Assembly: GCA_035652815.1 (NCBI GenBank)
Contig: DASRDB010000006.1
Span: forward strand, 62,001 to 126,000
Source of the DNA: DASRDB01 sp035652815
GTDB taxonomy: Bacteria; Chloroflexota; Ktedonobacteria; Ktedonobacterales; Ktedonobacteraceae
Length of the DNA stretch: 64,000 nt
Direction of reading: 5' to 3'
In this document: piece by piece, positions 8,863-17,357 of the stretch
Numbering within the stretch: the stretch's first letter is position 1
How the letters are laid out: every line of letters begins with the position of its first letter
Program-made: the position numbers and the translations under genes
Notes under the pieces: generated by a model
What the model was told of the DNA's origin: nothing
Database searches by the model: none
The model's input: only the letters and a program-made list of their open reading frames with translations

Positions 8863-8890
8863 TTTATAGAGAAGAATAGAACTGTTTCAA
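8863..8890 (-). promoter_or_regulatory. Promoter of the Ser/Thr kinase gene
   Basis: Minus-strand TTGAAA (8890-8885), a 16-bp spacer and TATAAA (8868-8863) lie about 40 bp upstream of the kinase start in an AT-rich gap. The gap 8824-8972 shows nothing else. Confidence 0.65.
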
Positions 8891-8972
8891 TTTACTTTAA
8901 CGAATGACTTTAGTAAAAGTCTCATCAAAGGTGGAAATTGGCTGAAGAAGGTTTATTGTGGATGAATTTACC

Positions 8973-9419
8973 TCATCCCCTACACTTCCCACACCTCCCA
9001 AACAACGTCAACGAATGCCCCTCAATCGCAAAATTCGCCTGTTTCCCTATAAAATCAATCTGTTCTTTCGGCAAACAAACATCGACCTCTACGACGCGAT
9101 GGCATTGGGTGCAGGTCAGGTGGTGATGATGGCCGCCGCCTCCGCAGACGCGATAATGATGCGTGCCGTCGGCAAACTCGACGCGGTCTAATATTCCCAT
9201 GTTGACCAGCATTTCCACGGAACGGTAGACGGTGGCGCGGCCCAGGCGTGGCTCCTCCTGGCGCAGCGTTTGCCAGAGATCATCTACTGTAAAGTGCGCG
9301 CCGCTTCGAGCAAGTTCGATCAGGCGCTCGGCAATGATACGGCGCGGGCGTGTGTTGCGCTGGCTTGTCTCGGCGAAAGCCTCCCGAATTTTTTTGGTTA
9401 GACTTTGTTCTTCTTTCAT
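8973..9419 (-). CDS. Fur-family metal-responsive repressor (Zur/Mur/Fur)
   Basis: This 148-residue regulator has an N-terminal winged helix ('TRPRRIIAERLIEL', 'RLGRATVYRSVEMLVNMGIL'). Its metal-binding dimerisation domain contains a His cluster (CGGGGHHHHLTCTQCH, about residues 92-107), a CxxC pair (CTQC) and a second CGKC at the extreme C-terminus. Four Cys in two CxxC pairs form the structural zinc site of many Fur proteins, and the His/Cys-rich region holds the sensing site. It is the last gene of a divalent-metal uptake operon, 28 bp after a permease gene, so it very likely represses that operon when the metal is plentiful. Whether it senses Zn, Mn or Fe is not settled by sequence. Confidence 0.92.
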   Translation of the reverse strand: MKEEQSLTKKIREAFAETSQRNTRPRRIIAERLIELARSGAHFTVDDLWQTLRQEEPRLGRATVYRSVEMLVNMGILDRVEFADGTHHYRVCGGGGHHHHLTCTQCHRVVEVDVCLPKEQIDFIGKQANFAIEGHSLTLFGRCGKCRG

Positions 9420-9447
9420 CTCTGCATGATTCTATCCAGGGAAGCGC

Positions 9448-10359
9448 TTATCCCGCGCTTCCTGTGTGATGTTTGCTTATATAGGTAGCCTTATGCTTGC
9501 AATCAGCGCGCGGCACCGGCTCCGTTCGACGTGGCGCGCGCAGTCGTCCGAGCGGTATCGCCACAAAGTAGACGATAGCGGCCAGCGCCGAAACGAGAAA
9601 ACCTACCGGCAACTGGCTGCCCGGCCCGATAAAAGCGATGCTCAGTCCGCACCAGATAATGGCTACATCCAATATTACTGCCAGCATGATCGAGGCAAAT
9701 GGGCGATGTGTCAGCCGCAAAGCCGCCGCAGGTGGAGCAATCAATAGCGCCAGCACCAGCAGCACGCCCACTGCAAGCACCGTCACCGCCGTCGTGATGC
9801 CGAGCAGGATCAGGAAGATGGTGGAGAGCAGACGCACCGGCACGCCCCGCGTCTCTGCGACCTCGGGATCAACCGAGGCAAAGAGTAGTGGGCGGAACAA
9901 GATCGCCACGACCGCCAGAATCACTACCCCAGCTATCAGCGTCATCCAGATATCGCTGCGTTGCAGGGTCAGGATCGAGCCGAAAAGAACCTGCAGGCCC
10001 TCCGTCGAATTCGTGCCTGTCTGGCTATAGATGGTCAGGAACAGCACCCCCAGGCCGAGCGCGAACGAGAGGATCATGCCAATTTCCACGTCTCGCCCGC
10101 GAATGCGCTCGCCCAGCGCACCCATGCCCAGCGCCGCTAAGATCGTGAAGAAGAACATTCCGACCAGTGAACTGATGCCCAGAATGGCCGCGCCTGTTGC
10201 TCCGGCAAAACTGATATCCGACAGTGCCTCTCCTGCGAAAGCCTGAGCGCGCAACACTACGAAATATCCTATCACGGCAGCCACGATGGCGACAATCGTT
10301 CCCACCAGGTAGGCATTCTGCACAAAGTCGTAGGAAAACAGGGATAAAAAGTTATGCAT
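9448..10359 (-). CDS. Metal ABC transporter permease (ZnuB/MntB family), second copy
   Basis: This 303-residue membrane protein has about eight helices and begins MHNFLSLFSYDFVQNAYLVG. It carries the ABC-3 family signatures 'AQAFAGEALSDISFAGATGAA' (split as AQAFAGEALSD / ISFAGATGAA, near 42-62) and 'PEVAETRGVPVRLLS' (near 180). An in-frame upstream start would overlap the preceding gene. ATG 10359 is chosen because AAAGGAGG lies eight bases upstream and the family N-terminus matches. It is a paralogue of the neighbouring permease, has the same length and follows it by 13 bp. The two probably form a heterodimeric channel. The C-terminal tail is Arg-rich and cytoplasmic. Confidence 0.92.
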   Translation of the reverse strand: MHNFLSLFSYDFVQNAYLVGTIVAIVAAVIGYFVVLRAQAFAGEALSDISFAGATGAAILGISSLVGMFFFTILAALGMGALGERIRGRDVEIGMILSFALGLGVLFLTIYSQTGTNSTEGLQVLFGSILTLQRSDIWMTLIAGVVILAVVAILFRPLLFASVDPEVAETRGVPVRLLSTIFLILLGITTAVTVLAVGVLLVLALLIAPPAAALRLTHRPFASIMLAVILDVAIIWCGLSIAFIGPGSQLPVGFLVSALAAIVYFVAIPLGRLRAPRRTEPVPRADCKHKATYISKHHTGSAG

Positions 10360-10372
10360 TGCCGCCCTCCTT

Positions 10373-11284
10373 TCAGCGGAATGTTCCCGGTATTTGTTCT
10401 GCTGTCTGTCCTGTCGTAGTTTCGTGAGCTTTCTTCTCGGCAGAAGGTACCTTATCCAGGTCGCCTTTCCTCGCGGCCCTTTCCCTCCACAAAGGAGAAA
10501 GCAGCCGAACGGGAAGATATACCACAAAGGAGAGCGCGGCAATAAAGAAGCTGACCGGCCAGACGCCATTTAAGGCCGCGAGATAAATCCCCAGGAAGGT
10601 ATAGCAGACACCCAATACAACCGCGAGAACGATGGCACGCAGCGGGCTTTTCGCGATGCGTACCGCCGTTGCAGGTGGTCCAACCAGCAAGGTAAAGACC
10701 AGCAGCGTCCCGACGATTTGCACAGAAAGCGAAACGATGATTGCCAGCAGGATCAGGAAGACGATGGAGAGCAAGCGTACCGGCACGCCCCGGGCCTCCG
10801 CGACCTCTGGATCAAACGAACTGAAAAGCAAGGGCCGGAACAGCAGCAGGATGGCCGCGAAGACCAGCACGCTGGAAATGATGGTAATCAGAACATCGGA
10901 TTGGCTGATGCCCACGATCTGACCAAAGAGGATGCTATAGGCCCTTTCCGCGTAGCCATGATACAGGGCGAGAAACAGGATGCCCAGGCCCAGCGCAAGG
11001 GTCATCAGCACACCAATCGATGTGTCGCGCTCGTTCACCTCTCTGCCAAGCAGGCCAATGCCGATTCCAGCACCGATGGTGAAGACGAACAGTCCCAACA
11101 CCGGATCGATGCCGAGTAGCACCGCTCCCGCCGCGCCCGCGAAACCGATATTGGGCAGCGCATGACCGGCAAAGGTCAATCCGCGCACAATCAGGAAATA
11201 GCCGGTGATGGCGGCGATGACAGCCACAATGCAACCGGCCAGCAGCGCGTTCTGTATAAAGCTGTATTGAAAGATATCTAGCAT
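10373..11284 (-). CDS. Metal ABC transporter permease (ZnuB/MntB family), first copy
   Basis: This 303-residue ABC-3 permease begins MLDIFQYSFIQNALLAG. It has the conserved 'GLTFAGHALPNIGFAGAAGA' (near 44-63) and 'PEVAEARGVPVRLLS' (near 168). The start at 11284 leaves a 13-bp gap to the ATPase gene; an earlier in-frame start would overlap it and has no better ribosome-binding site. It is homologous over its full length to the next gene. Tandem permease genes in this family usually build a heterodimer served by one ATPase and one binding protein. The last 40 residues are charged and cytoplasmic. Confidence 0.92.
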   Translation of the reverse strand: MLDIFQYSFIQNALLAGCIVAVIAAITGYFLIVRGLTFAGHALPNIGFAGAAGAVLLGIDPVLGLFVFTIGAGIGIGLLGREVNERDTSIGVLMTLALGLGILFLALYHGYAERAYSILFGQIVGISQSDVLITIISSVLVFAAILLLFRPLLFSSFDPEVAEARGVPVRLLSIVFLILLAIIVSLSVQIVGTLLVFTLLVGPPATAVRIAKSPLRAIVLAVVLGVCYTFLGIYLAALNGVWPVSFFIAALSFVVYLPVRLLSPLWRERAARKGDLDKVPSAEKKAHETTTGQTAEQIPGTFR

Positions 11285-11297
11285 CGTCTTTTCCTGC

Positions 11298-12065
11298 CTA
11301 TGTCTCGGCCCCGACCACAAAGAGGCGTCCCAACGCCTGTACCACTTCCACGTTCGAACCGTATAACTGACTCAGTGTGTCGCTGTTAATAATCTCATCC
11401 GGCCTACCGAGAGCGGTATGGCCGCGCGCTATATAGAGTACGCGGTCAATAACCGGCAGCAGTGGATTGACATCGTGCGCCACCAGCAGCACCGTCACCT
11501 GACGCGCCCGGCAGACTCGCTCGACCAGCGCGACAATCTCTTGCTCGCGCGTAATATCCAGGTTCGATAGTGGTTCGTCCAGCAGCAGCAGGCGCGGGTT
11601 GGTCAAAAGGGCCTGCGCAATCAACAAGCGCTGCTGTTCGCCGCCTGAAAGCTGGCTGATGGGCGCATCGGCAAAAGAAAGCGCGTTGACCTCTTCAAGC
11701 GCTTCGTCAATTCTGGCGTTTCTACGGGCGCTCGGCAGCGAGAAGCCCCAACGATTGCCATCCAGGCCGAAGCCCACTACGTCTCGAGCGCGCAGGGCCA
11801 GGTCTGCCTCTAACACGCGATGCTGCGGCGCGTAGCCGATCTCCTTATTGCCTCGTGTGGGTGGCCGACCCAGCACGCGCACCGTACCCGAAGCGGGTTT
11901 AATCAGTCCCAACAATAGTTTGAGCAGCGTACTTTTCCCCGCGCCATTTGGCCCCAGCACAGCGATAAACTCCCCCTGCTCGATGGCGAAACTTATGTTC
12001 TCCAATAAAACACGCCTGCCAAATTGCACGCGCACTTGCTCCAATTCAATAACCGGTTCTTGCAT
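11298..12065 (-). CDS. Metal ABC transporter ATP-binding protein (ZnuC/MntA-like)
   Basis: This 255-residue cytoplasmic ATPase has Walker A GPNGAGKST (near 38-46), Q-loop 'YAPQHR', signature LSGGEQQRLLIAQAL, Walker B LLLLDEPLSNLD and switch VAHD. The start could be GTG 12068 or ATG 12065. The ATG is preferred because the GGTGGGG site then has normal spacing. It is encoded between the binding lipoprotein (14 bp upstream) and the first permease (13 bp downstream). It drives import of the divalent metal captured outside. Confidence 0.93.
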   Translation of the reverse strand: MQEPVIELEQVRVQFGRRVLLENISFAIEQGEFIAVLGPNGAGKSTLLKLLLGLIKPASGTVRVLGRPPTRGNKEIGYAPQHRVLEADLALRARDVVGFGLDGNRWGFSLPSARRNARIDEALEEVNALSFADAPISQLSGGEQQRLLIAQALLTNPRLLLLDEPLSNLDITREQEIVALVERVCRARQVTVLLVAHDVNPLLPVIDRVLYIARGHTALGRPDEIINSDTLSQLYGSNVEVVQALGRLFVVGAET

Positions 12066-12079
12066 CACACCCCACCTCG

Positions 12080-12994
12080 TTATGATTTCTGGCTGCCCAG
12101 AGCCGTTTCTAATGCATTTAACTGGCCCATCATCCAGGTCTGGTAAGTTTTACCCGTCGGCATCGTCTCGCTGACAGGCACTACCGGAATAGACTGCGCC
12201 TTCGCCAGATTCAAGAGATTCGTTGTCACCGGCGTCACCGTTTGCACGTTATAAATCAGAACCTTAATCTGGTGCTGCCTAATCTGATCGGTCACGGTGA
12301 TGACTGTACTCGCAGGCGGGTCGTTCCCCTCGGCAATCGCTTTCATGAACGCGAACGGCGTCAGCACATTCAGCCCCTCCGGTACTGCCTGGTACAGGTA
12401 GATTGTTTCTGTGAGTCCTACGGGTGTACCCTTATATTTCGCCGCGAAATCGCTAATCTTTGTCTGAAGAGGCTGTAGCGATTGCTGAAACGCTTGCAGG
12501 TTGTGATCAAAGCTCGCGCTATCGGCGGCATCCAATTGCTTCAGGTCTTGCGCAATGGCCTGCGCGATAGTTGCCACATTAGCAATACTGTACCACACGT
12601 GTTCATTATCCGGCAGTTTCACCTTCGCTACATCAAAGCCTTTCAGGAGCAGGCGCTTGCTATTCGGCGAGCCGGAGAGAATTTTGTCCATCCAGTCATC
12701 GTAGCCACCGCCGTTTTCAATAACCAGGTTTGCTTTACCAACCGCGATGGCCGTCTGCACATTGGATTGATATTCATGCGGGTCAACGTTCGGGTCCGAA
12801 AGGATGCTGGTCACAGAGACATGGCTCCCGCCGATCTGCGAAACGATATTGCCGTAAAAGTTTTCCGCCGCCACCACGTTGATGACCGAACCTTGCGTGC
12901 CACTCCCCGTAGCAGGCCCGCTGCACGCACTTATCAGCACGGCCGCAAAAAAATACATCGCTCCTACAATACATACGTTTTTACGAGAACACAT
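12080..12994 (-). CDS. Metal-binding lipoprotein of ABC transporter (TroA/ZnuA superfamily)
   Basis: This 304-residue exported lipoprotein has a signal peptide with lipobox LISAC (Cys24) and a ZnuA/TroA fold. Likely metal ligands are His73 in DPHEYQ, His132 in NEHVWYS, Glu196 in LTETIY and an acidic residue in PVSETMP near 275. The long His-rich loop of many zinc-specific ZnuA proteins is absent. A His-His-Glu-acid set is closer to manganese/zinc PsaA-type proteins, so the metal is best called Zn or Mn. It is the promoter-proximal gene of a five-gene operon that ends in its Fur-family regulator. The start has an AAGGAGA site nine bases upstream. Confidence 0.92.
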   Translation of the reverse strand: MCSRKNVCIVGAMYFFAAVLISACSGPATGSGTQGSVINVVAAENFYGNIVSQIGGSHVSVTSILSDPNVDPHEYQSNVQTAIAVGKANLVIENGGGYDDWMDKILSGSPNSKRLLLKGFDVAKVKLPDNEHVWYSIANVATIAQAIAQDLKQLDAADSASFDHNLQAFQQSLQPLQTKISDFAAKYKGTPVGLTETIYLYQAVPEGLNVLTPFAFMKAIAEGNDPPASTVITVTDQIRQHQIKVLIYNVQTVTPVTTNLLNLAKAQSIPVVPVSETMPTGKTYQTWMMGQLNALETALGSQKS

Positions 12995-13032
12995 GAATCT
13001 CTCCTTATTGATACCCTGTCTCTTTAATGCTC

Positions 13033-13062
13033 AGCATAACATATCTCTTCTACACTTGTCAA
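13033..13062 (-). promoter_or_regulatory. Promoter of the metal-uptake operon
   Basis: Minus-strand TTGACA (13062-13057), an 18-bp spacer and TATGCT (13038-13033) lie about 40 bp upstream of the lipoprotein start. Confidence 0.7.
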
Positions 13063-13079
13063 TGAGATATTGTCTCAAT
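13061..13079. promoter_or_regulatory. Candidate Fur-family operator
   Basis: An inverted repeat with arms AATGAGA and TCTCAAT (six of seven positions pairing) around a five-base centre abuts and overlaps the -35 box of the metal operon promoter. Size, symmetry and place fit a Zur/Fur box, but the match to known consensus sequences was not computed. Confidence 0.5.
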
Positions 13080-13114
13080 AGGTGGTGTCTTTTTTGTGAC
13101 TCGCATGTGTGAAT

Positions 13115-13169
13115 CGTACAGGGAGACTGGAAGCCCCCCCTTGCGGGGGGCTTCCAGTCTCCCTGTACG
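13115..13169. terminator. Perfect 25-bp hairpin between sensor-kinase 3' end and metal operon
   Basis: Arms 13115-13139 and 13145-13169 are perfectly complementary around a five-base loop, with six or seven G-C pairs at the tip. It follows the end of the sensor-kinase gene (minus strand) and so could stop its transcripts before the metal operon promoter. A partial relative (GGGTGGCTTCTGGTCTCCC) lies at 13198-13216, which suggests a repeat family origin. Confidence 0.6.
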
Positions 13170-13254
13170 ACGGGTGGCTTTCTGCTGGTTTTACGCGGGT
13201 GGCTTCTGGTCTCCCTACAAAAACGCGACCCTTACTCTACCTTCTTGCTTTTGA

Positions 13255-16200
13255 TTATTCCGCGCGAGGCAAGGTGAACCAGAACGTCGAGCCTTCGCCT
13301 TTTTTGCTCTCGACTCCTACTTTGCCATTGTGGCGCGAAATCAAGGTCTGGCAAATGTAAAGGCCCAGGCCCAGGCCCTGACCGCTACCGCTTTGCACCT
13401 GTACTCCCGGCACCTGGTAGAAGCGCCCCCATACCTGCTGCTGCTGTTCGAGCGTCAATCCTGGCCCATGATCTCGTACCCAGACATGTACTTCCTGATT
13501 TTGTATCAACATTCCGACCGTAACGGGTTCGCTGGCAGGCGAGTATTTAAGCGCGTTGGTGAGATAGTTGCTGACCACCTGCCCAATGCGATCTGCATCG
13601 GCCTGCACGAAGATTGGTTCGGCCTCTTCTTGCTCGAAAATGATGGTTCTGCCGGGGCTTGCCGCTCGCTGGTCGGCTATTGTTTCGCGCACGATACTGG
13701 TCAGGTCGCAAAGCGAAAACGAGAGTTCAAGCTTTCCCACCTGCAAGCGCGAGAGATCCAGCAGATCATTGATAAGGCGAATCTGTGTGCCTGTTTGACG
13801 AAGCGCTCTCGCCAGCAAACCCGAGGTATCGACAAGGCTCTTGCTTACCTCTTCCGGCAGGTCTTTTGTCTGTCGTAACAGGCGTTCCAGGCGCAGTTCA
13901 GCGAGTTGAAGGTTTCCTTTGATGGAAGTAATGGGGTTGCGCAGTTCGTGACTTGCCATGCCAATGAAGGCGTCTCTGCTCTGCTCAAGCGCTTTACGTT
14001 CGGTAATATCCAGGAAGGTGACGACCGCGCCTATGATTTTGCCGTTGTTCACAATCGGATAGGATGTGTATTCGGCGGGGAAAGAGGTGCCATCTTTTCG
14101 CCACAGTACCTCGGTATCGATGCGTGTTCCCTCACTGCGTGTTGTAGCTGCCACAATTGGGCACGCTTCGTAAGGATAAGGCTCGCCATCGGAACGATGA
14201 TGATGAATCATGCGATGCATTTGCTGTCCCAGCAATTCATCCGGGGTGTAGCCAAGCATTTCCGCTCCCGCTCGGTTGATAAAAGTGCAGCGTCCCTCCG
14301 CATCGAGGCCGTAAATGCCATCCCCCGTTGATTCGAGCAGCGCGGTCAGGCGTTGTTCGCGCTCCTGCACCAGTTGACGTGCCTGCACCTGTTCCGTCAC
14401 CTCCACCGCGTGTACCAGAATGCCATCTACCTCGCCTCGCGTGTTGTATGTTGGCTGGTAGACAAAATTGAAAAAGCCCTCTTCCCAGTTTCCATTCAAC
14501 TGGCGATCAATTTTCAACGGTAATTCATTGCCTATATATGCTTCGCCAGTGGCATACACCTGATCGAGCAGTTCAAAGAAGCCCTGTCCATCAACTTCCG
14601 GCAATGCCTCGCGAATTGGTAAACCTATCAGCTCGCGATTGCCTACAAGTTGCTTATAGCGCGGGTTCGCCAGTGTAAAGACATGTTCGGGGCTACGTAG
14701 GACGCAGATGATGGCGGGCGCTTGCATGAACAGGTCATGGAGTTGTTGCCGCGCCGCTTCCACCTCTTTGCGCAGGCGGGCCACTTCCAGCAGCACGCTC
14801 ACCCGCGCCAGCAATTCTCGCGCCGAGAACGGTTTGACCAGGTAATCATTCGCGCCTGCCTGTAGACCTTCCAGGACGGCCTCTTCCCCTGCGCGAGCCG
14901 AAAGCAGGATGAAGGGAATACTCCTGGTTTGAGGATTGGCGCGCAGGGCAGACAGCAGGCCAAAGCCATCCAATCCCGGCATCATCACGTCGCTGATAAT
15001 CAGATCAGGCTTCTCGCTTGTTGCTAACTGCAACGCGCTGTCGCCATCGTTGGCAAGTGTCACCTTGTAAAAGCTGCTCAGGACGCGCTTGAGATAATCG
15101 CGCATGTCCGCGTTATCGTCAACCACCAGCAAATGCAAAAGCTGTGCCGGTGTTGTAGCAGAAATACTGGCGAACGGAAGCGACTCTGAAAGTGACTGTC
15201 CTTTCTCTTCCGGCGCGCTATCTATCTGCTGAAGCGGCTGCGGAAGCCAGCGTATGGCCTCCTCAACATATGGATCGGCTCCTAATGCCGTTGAAGTCAG
15301 GGTAGGTGTCGCGCTGATACGCTCTGCTGGTAAATGATCATAGCCGCACGGAATCAACACGGTAAAGGTTGTGCCTTCGCTCGCCCTGCTTTCGACCTGG
15401 ATGCTTCCTCCATGCAGCCGTACAAGTTCCTGCACCAGCGCCAGACCAATGCCGGACCCTTCCTGCGTGCGCGCGCGAGTATTACGCACCCGGTAGAAGC
15501 GCTCAAAGAGGTGTGACAGTTCCTCTTCTGGTATGCCCACGCCGGTATCCTGTACTACCAGCTCGAAAGACTTTCCTACCTGGCGTGTCGCAACGCGGAT
15601 GAAACCGGAAAAGGTGAATTTGAAGGCATTGGAGAGCAGGTTGAGAACGATTTTTTCCCACATGTCCCGGTCAACATAGGCCAGTTCAGGCAGCTCAGGA
15701 CATTCTACAATCAGGCGCAGACCGGCTTTCTCAATCGCGGAGCGAAACGCGCTGGCAAGATCAACGGTTAACTGGGAAATGTCTGTCGGGACATACGAGG
15801 CTTGCACGCGCCCCGCTTCGATACGCGAGAAGTCCAGCAAGGTATTGACCAGCTTCAACTGGCGCAGTCCGTTGCGGCGGGCCACCTCTACCAGTTCGCG
15901 CTGCTCAGGCGTGAGGCTTGAATCGGCAAGCAAGGTTTCCAGGGGGCCGAGCAGCAGGGTGAGCGGCGTGCGAAATTCGTGGCTGACATTGCTGAAGAAG
16001 GCGGTTTTCGCCTGATCGAGTTGTGCCAGCGCCTCTGCCCGTTCCTGGGCCTCCTGATAGGCTCGTGCCGAAGCATAAGCGGTGGCGATCTGACCCGCTA
16101 CCAGTGAAAGAAAACCTTGATAATCCTCGTCAAGCGGACGACGCGAACTGACTCCCGCCACCAGCAGGCCATAGGGACGAGCCTGACCCGCGCGGGTAAT

Positions 16201-17073
16201 CGGCAGGACAAGCGCTGATTTCGGCGGCGGCATATCTTCATATGAAAGCGGCCCCGAACCGATGCCAAAGTGGTCTATCAGGTCTTCAACCAGCGCCGTT
16301 TCGCCCGTCTCCGCGACGTATCCGAGCGGCCAGGGCGCATTTTCATCGGCGAGCGAAATACCTGTGGGGCTGGCAGGGGTTCCGAAAGGAAGGCCAGTCG
16401 CGCCCGCAAGCGAGGCTTCTGTTTCATCCGGCGATAGTAAATACAACAATGCGAAAGGAATATCGGCGGGATTTTCGGCCAGCGTCTCCACCGCGCTTGC
16501 GCAAACCTCTTCGAGCGTATGCGCAGAAGCGGTATTGGTGGCCAGCGTTCGCAGCGTTCCCAGGCGGCGCGCACCCAGCACCTGCTGGGTCGTCTCCGTA
16601 ACGGCAGTAAATACTCCACCCACCGAACCCGTCTCATCGCGGATAGGACTGTAAGAAAACGTGAAATAGCACTCCTCGGCAAACCCATTGCGCTCAAGCA
16701 GCAGCAACTGGTTCTCCGACCACGTGGCCTCGCCTCGCGTCAGCACGCCCTCGAGCATCGGCCCGATGATGTCCCATATCTCCGGCCAGCATTCCTTGCC
16801 CCGTTGTCCCAGCGCTTTTGGATGTTTCTTGCCAAGAATCGGTTTATAGGCATCATTATAGAGCTTGACCAGTTCCGGCCCCCACCAGATCAGCATCGGG
16901 AAATGAGACGACAGACAGATACTGACGGCGGTGCGCAAACTTTGCGGCCATGTTTCGACCGGACCAAGTGGAGTTGAGGCCCAGTCATGCTCCCGCATCA
17001 GCCTCCCCATCTCGCCACCCCCCGCCAGTACAACCTCGCGACTCTTGGTCATTGTCTCAGGATGCCCATCCAT
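13255..17073 (-). CDS. Hybrid sensor with two histidine-kinase modules (PAS-GAF-HK-REC-PAS-PAS-HK)
   Basis: This 1,272-residue soluble signalling protein has no membrane helix. In order, it holds an N-terminal PAS-like domain (about 20-165), a GAF domain (about 175-340) and a first HisKA (His365 in SHEFRTP) with HATPase (NLLSNAFKF, GVGIPEE, GSGIGLAL). Next come a receiver (phosphoacceptor Asp695 in ISDVMMPG, conserved Lys in LVKPF), two PAS domains (about 780-1030) and a second HisKA (His1042 in SHELRNP) with HATPase (NYLTNALKYS, GQGLGLGLY). The start at 17073 has GGAG seven bases upstream; an in-frame extension of 63 codons lacks a site and crosses the promoter. No separate response-regulator gene is adjacent. 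See findings for the duplicated kinase layout. Confidence 0.92.
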   Translation of the reverse strand: MDGHPETMTKSREVVLAGGGEMGRLMREHDWASTPLGPVETWPQSLRTAVSICLSSHFPMLIWWGPELVKLYNDAYKPILGKKHPKALGQRGKECWPEIWDIIGPMLEGVLTRGEATWSENQLLLLERNGFAEECYFTFSYSPIRDETGSVGGVFTAVTETTQQVLGARRLGTLRTLATNTASAHTLEEVCASAVETLAENPADIPFALLYLLSPDETEASLAGATGLPFGTPASPTGISLADENAPWPLGYVAETGETALVEDLIDHFGIGSGPLSYEDMPPPKSALVLPITRAGQARPYGLLVAGVSSRRPLDEDYQGFLSLVAGQIATAYASARAYQEAQERAEALAQLDQAKTAFFSNVSHEFRTPLTLLLGPLETLLADSSLTPEQRELVEVARRNGLRQLKLVNTLLDFSRIEAGRVQASYVPTDISQLTVDLASAFRSAIEKAGLRLIVECPELPELAYVDRDMWEKIVLNLLSNAFKFTFSGFIRVATRQVGKSFELVVQDTGVGIPEEELSHLFERFYRVRNTRARTQEGSGIGLALVQELVRLHGGSIQVESRASEGTTFTVLIPCGYDHLPAERISATPTLTSTALGADPYVEEAIRWLPQPLQQIDSAPEEKGQSLSESLPFASISATTPAQLLHLLVVDDNADMRDYLKRVLSSFYKVTLANDGDSALQLATSEKPDLIISDVMMPGLDGFGLLSALRANPQTRSIPFILLSARAGEEAVLEGLQAGANDYLVKPFSARELLARVSVLLEVARLRKEVEAARQQLHDLFMQAPAIICVLRSPEHVFTLANPRYKQLVGNRELIGLPIREALPEVDGQGFFELLDQVYATGEAYIGNELPLKIDRQLNGNWEEGFFNFVYQPTYNTRGEVDGILVHAVEVTEQVQARQLVQEREQRLTALLESTGDGIYGLDAEGRCTFINRAGAEMLGYTPDELLGQQMHRMIHHHRSDGEPYPYEACPIVAATTRSEGTRIDTEVLWRKDGTSFPAEYTSYPIVNNGKIIGAVVTFLDITERKALEQSRDAFIGMASHELRNPITSIKGNLQLAELRLERLLRQTKDLPEEVSKSLVDTSGLLARALRQTGTQIRLINDLLDLSRLQVGKLELSFSLCDLTSIVRETIADQRAASPGRTIIFEQEEAEPIFVQADADRIGQVVSNYLTNALKYSPASEPVTVGMLIQNQEVHVWVRDHGPGLTLEQQQQVWGRFYQVPGVQVQSGSGQGLGLGLYICQTLISRHNGKVGVESKKGEGSTFWFTLPRAE

Positions 17074-17218
17074 TAGAAGTCTCCATTTATAATTTCCCCT
17101 GTATACGCCGTTTTTCCTGGGATACATCTTGTAAAGACACAAGGAGACCTGATTACTCTTGTCTTTTTGTATTAGCCCGGAGAGAAGCGCACAGAAACGA
17201 ACTTGCGATATTGCTGCT

Positions 17219-17227
17219 ATTATACCA
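17219..17227 (-). promoter_or_regulatory. Extended -10 promoter of the sensor kinase gene
   Basis: Minus-strand TGGTATAAT (17227-17219) is an extended -10 element (TGnTATAAT) without a clear -35. The implied leader to ATG 17073 is about 140 bases. The rest of the divergent gap 17074-17357 shows only a weak GATAAT at 17281-17286 that could serve leuC. Confidence 0.55.
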
Positions 17228-17357
17228 TATTCATGTGAACACAAATAAAGATGAGTCAACACATGTTTTTGAGAATGTGCGATAATACAAAGAAGAAGTT
17301 GATGGAGGAGCTACCCGGCTGTGCCGCTGGAAGACCTATTTGGAGGAAAACCACTCT

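Noticed and set aside
12482..13027. 181-codon plus-strand reading frame antisense to the metal-binding lipoprotein gene
   Set aside because: Its sequence has no family pattern and is the mirror of a clearly coding strand with lipobox and ligand motifs; it has no plausible ribosome-binding site.
13198..13216. Second terminator downstream of the sensor kinase
   Set aside because: It is only a partial copy of the adjacent repeat arm and has no complementary partner at hairpin distance.
17281..17357. Leucine attenuator or T-box leader before leuC
   Set aside because: No run of Leu codons in a short leader frame, no T-box sequence and no alternative hairpins were found in the 77 bases before the ribosome-binding site.
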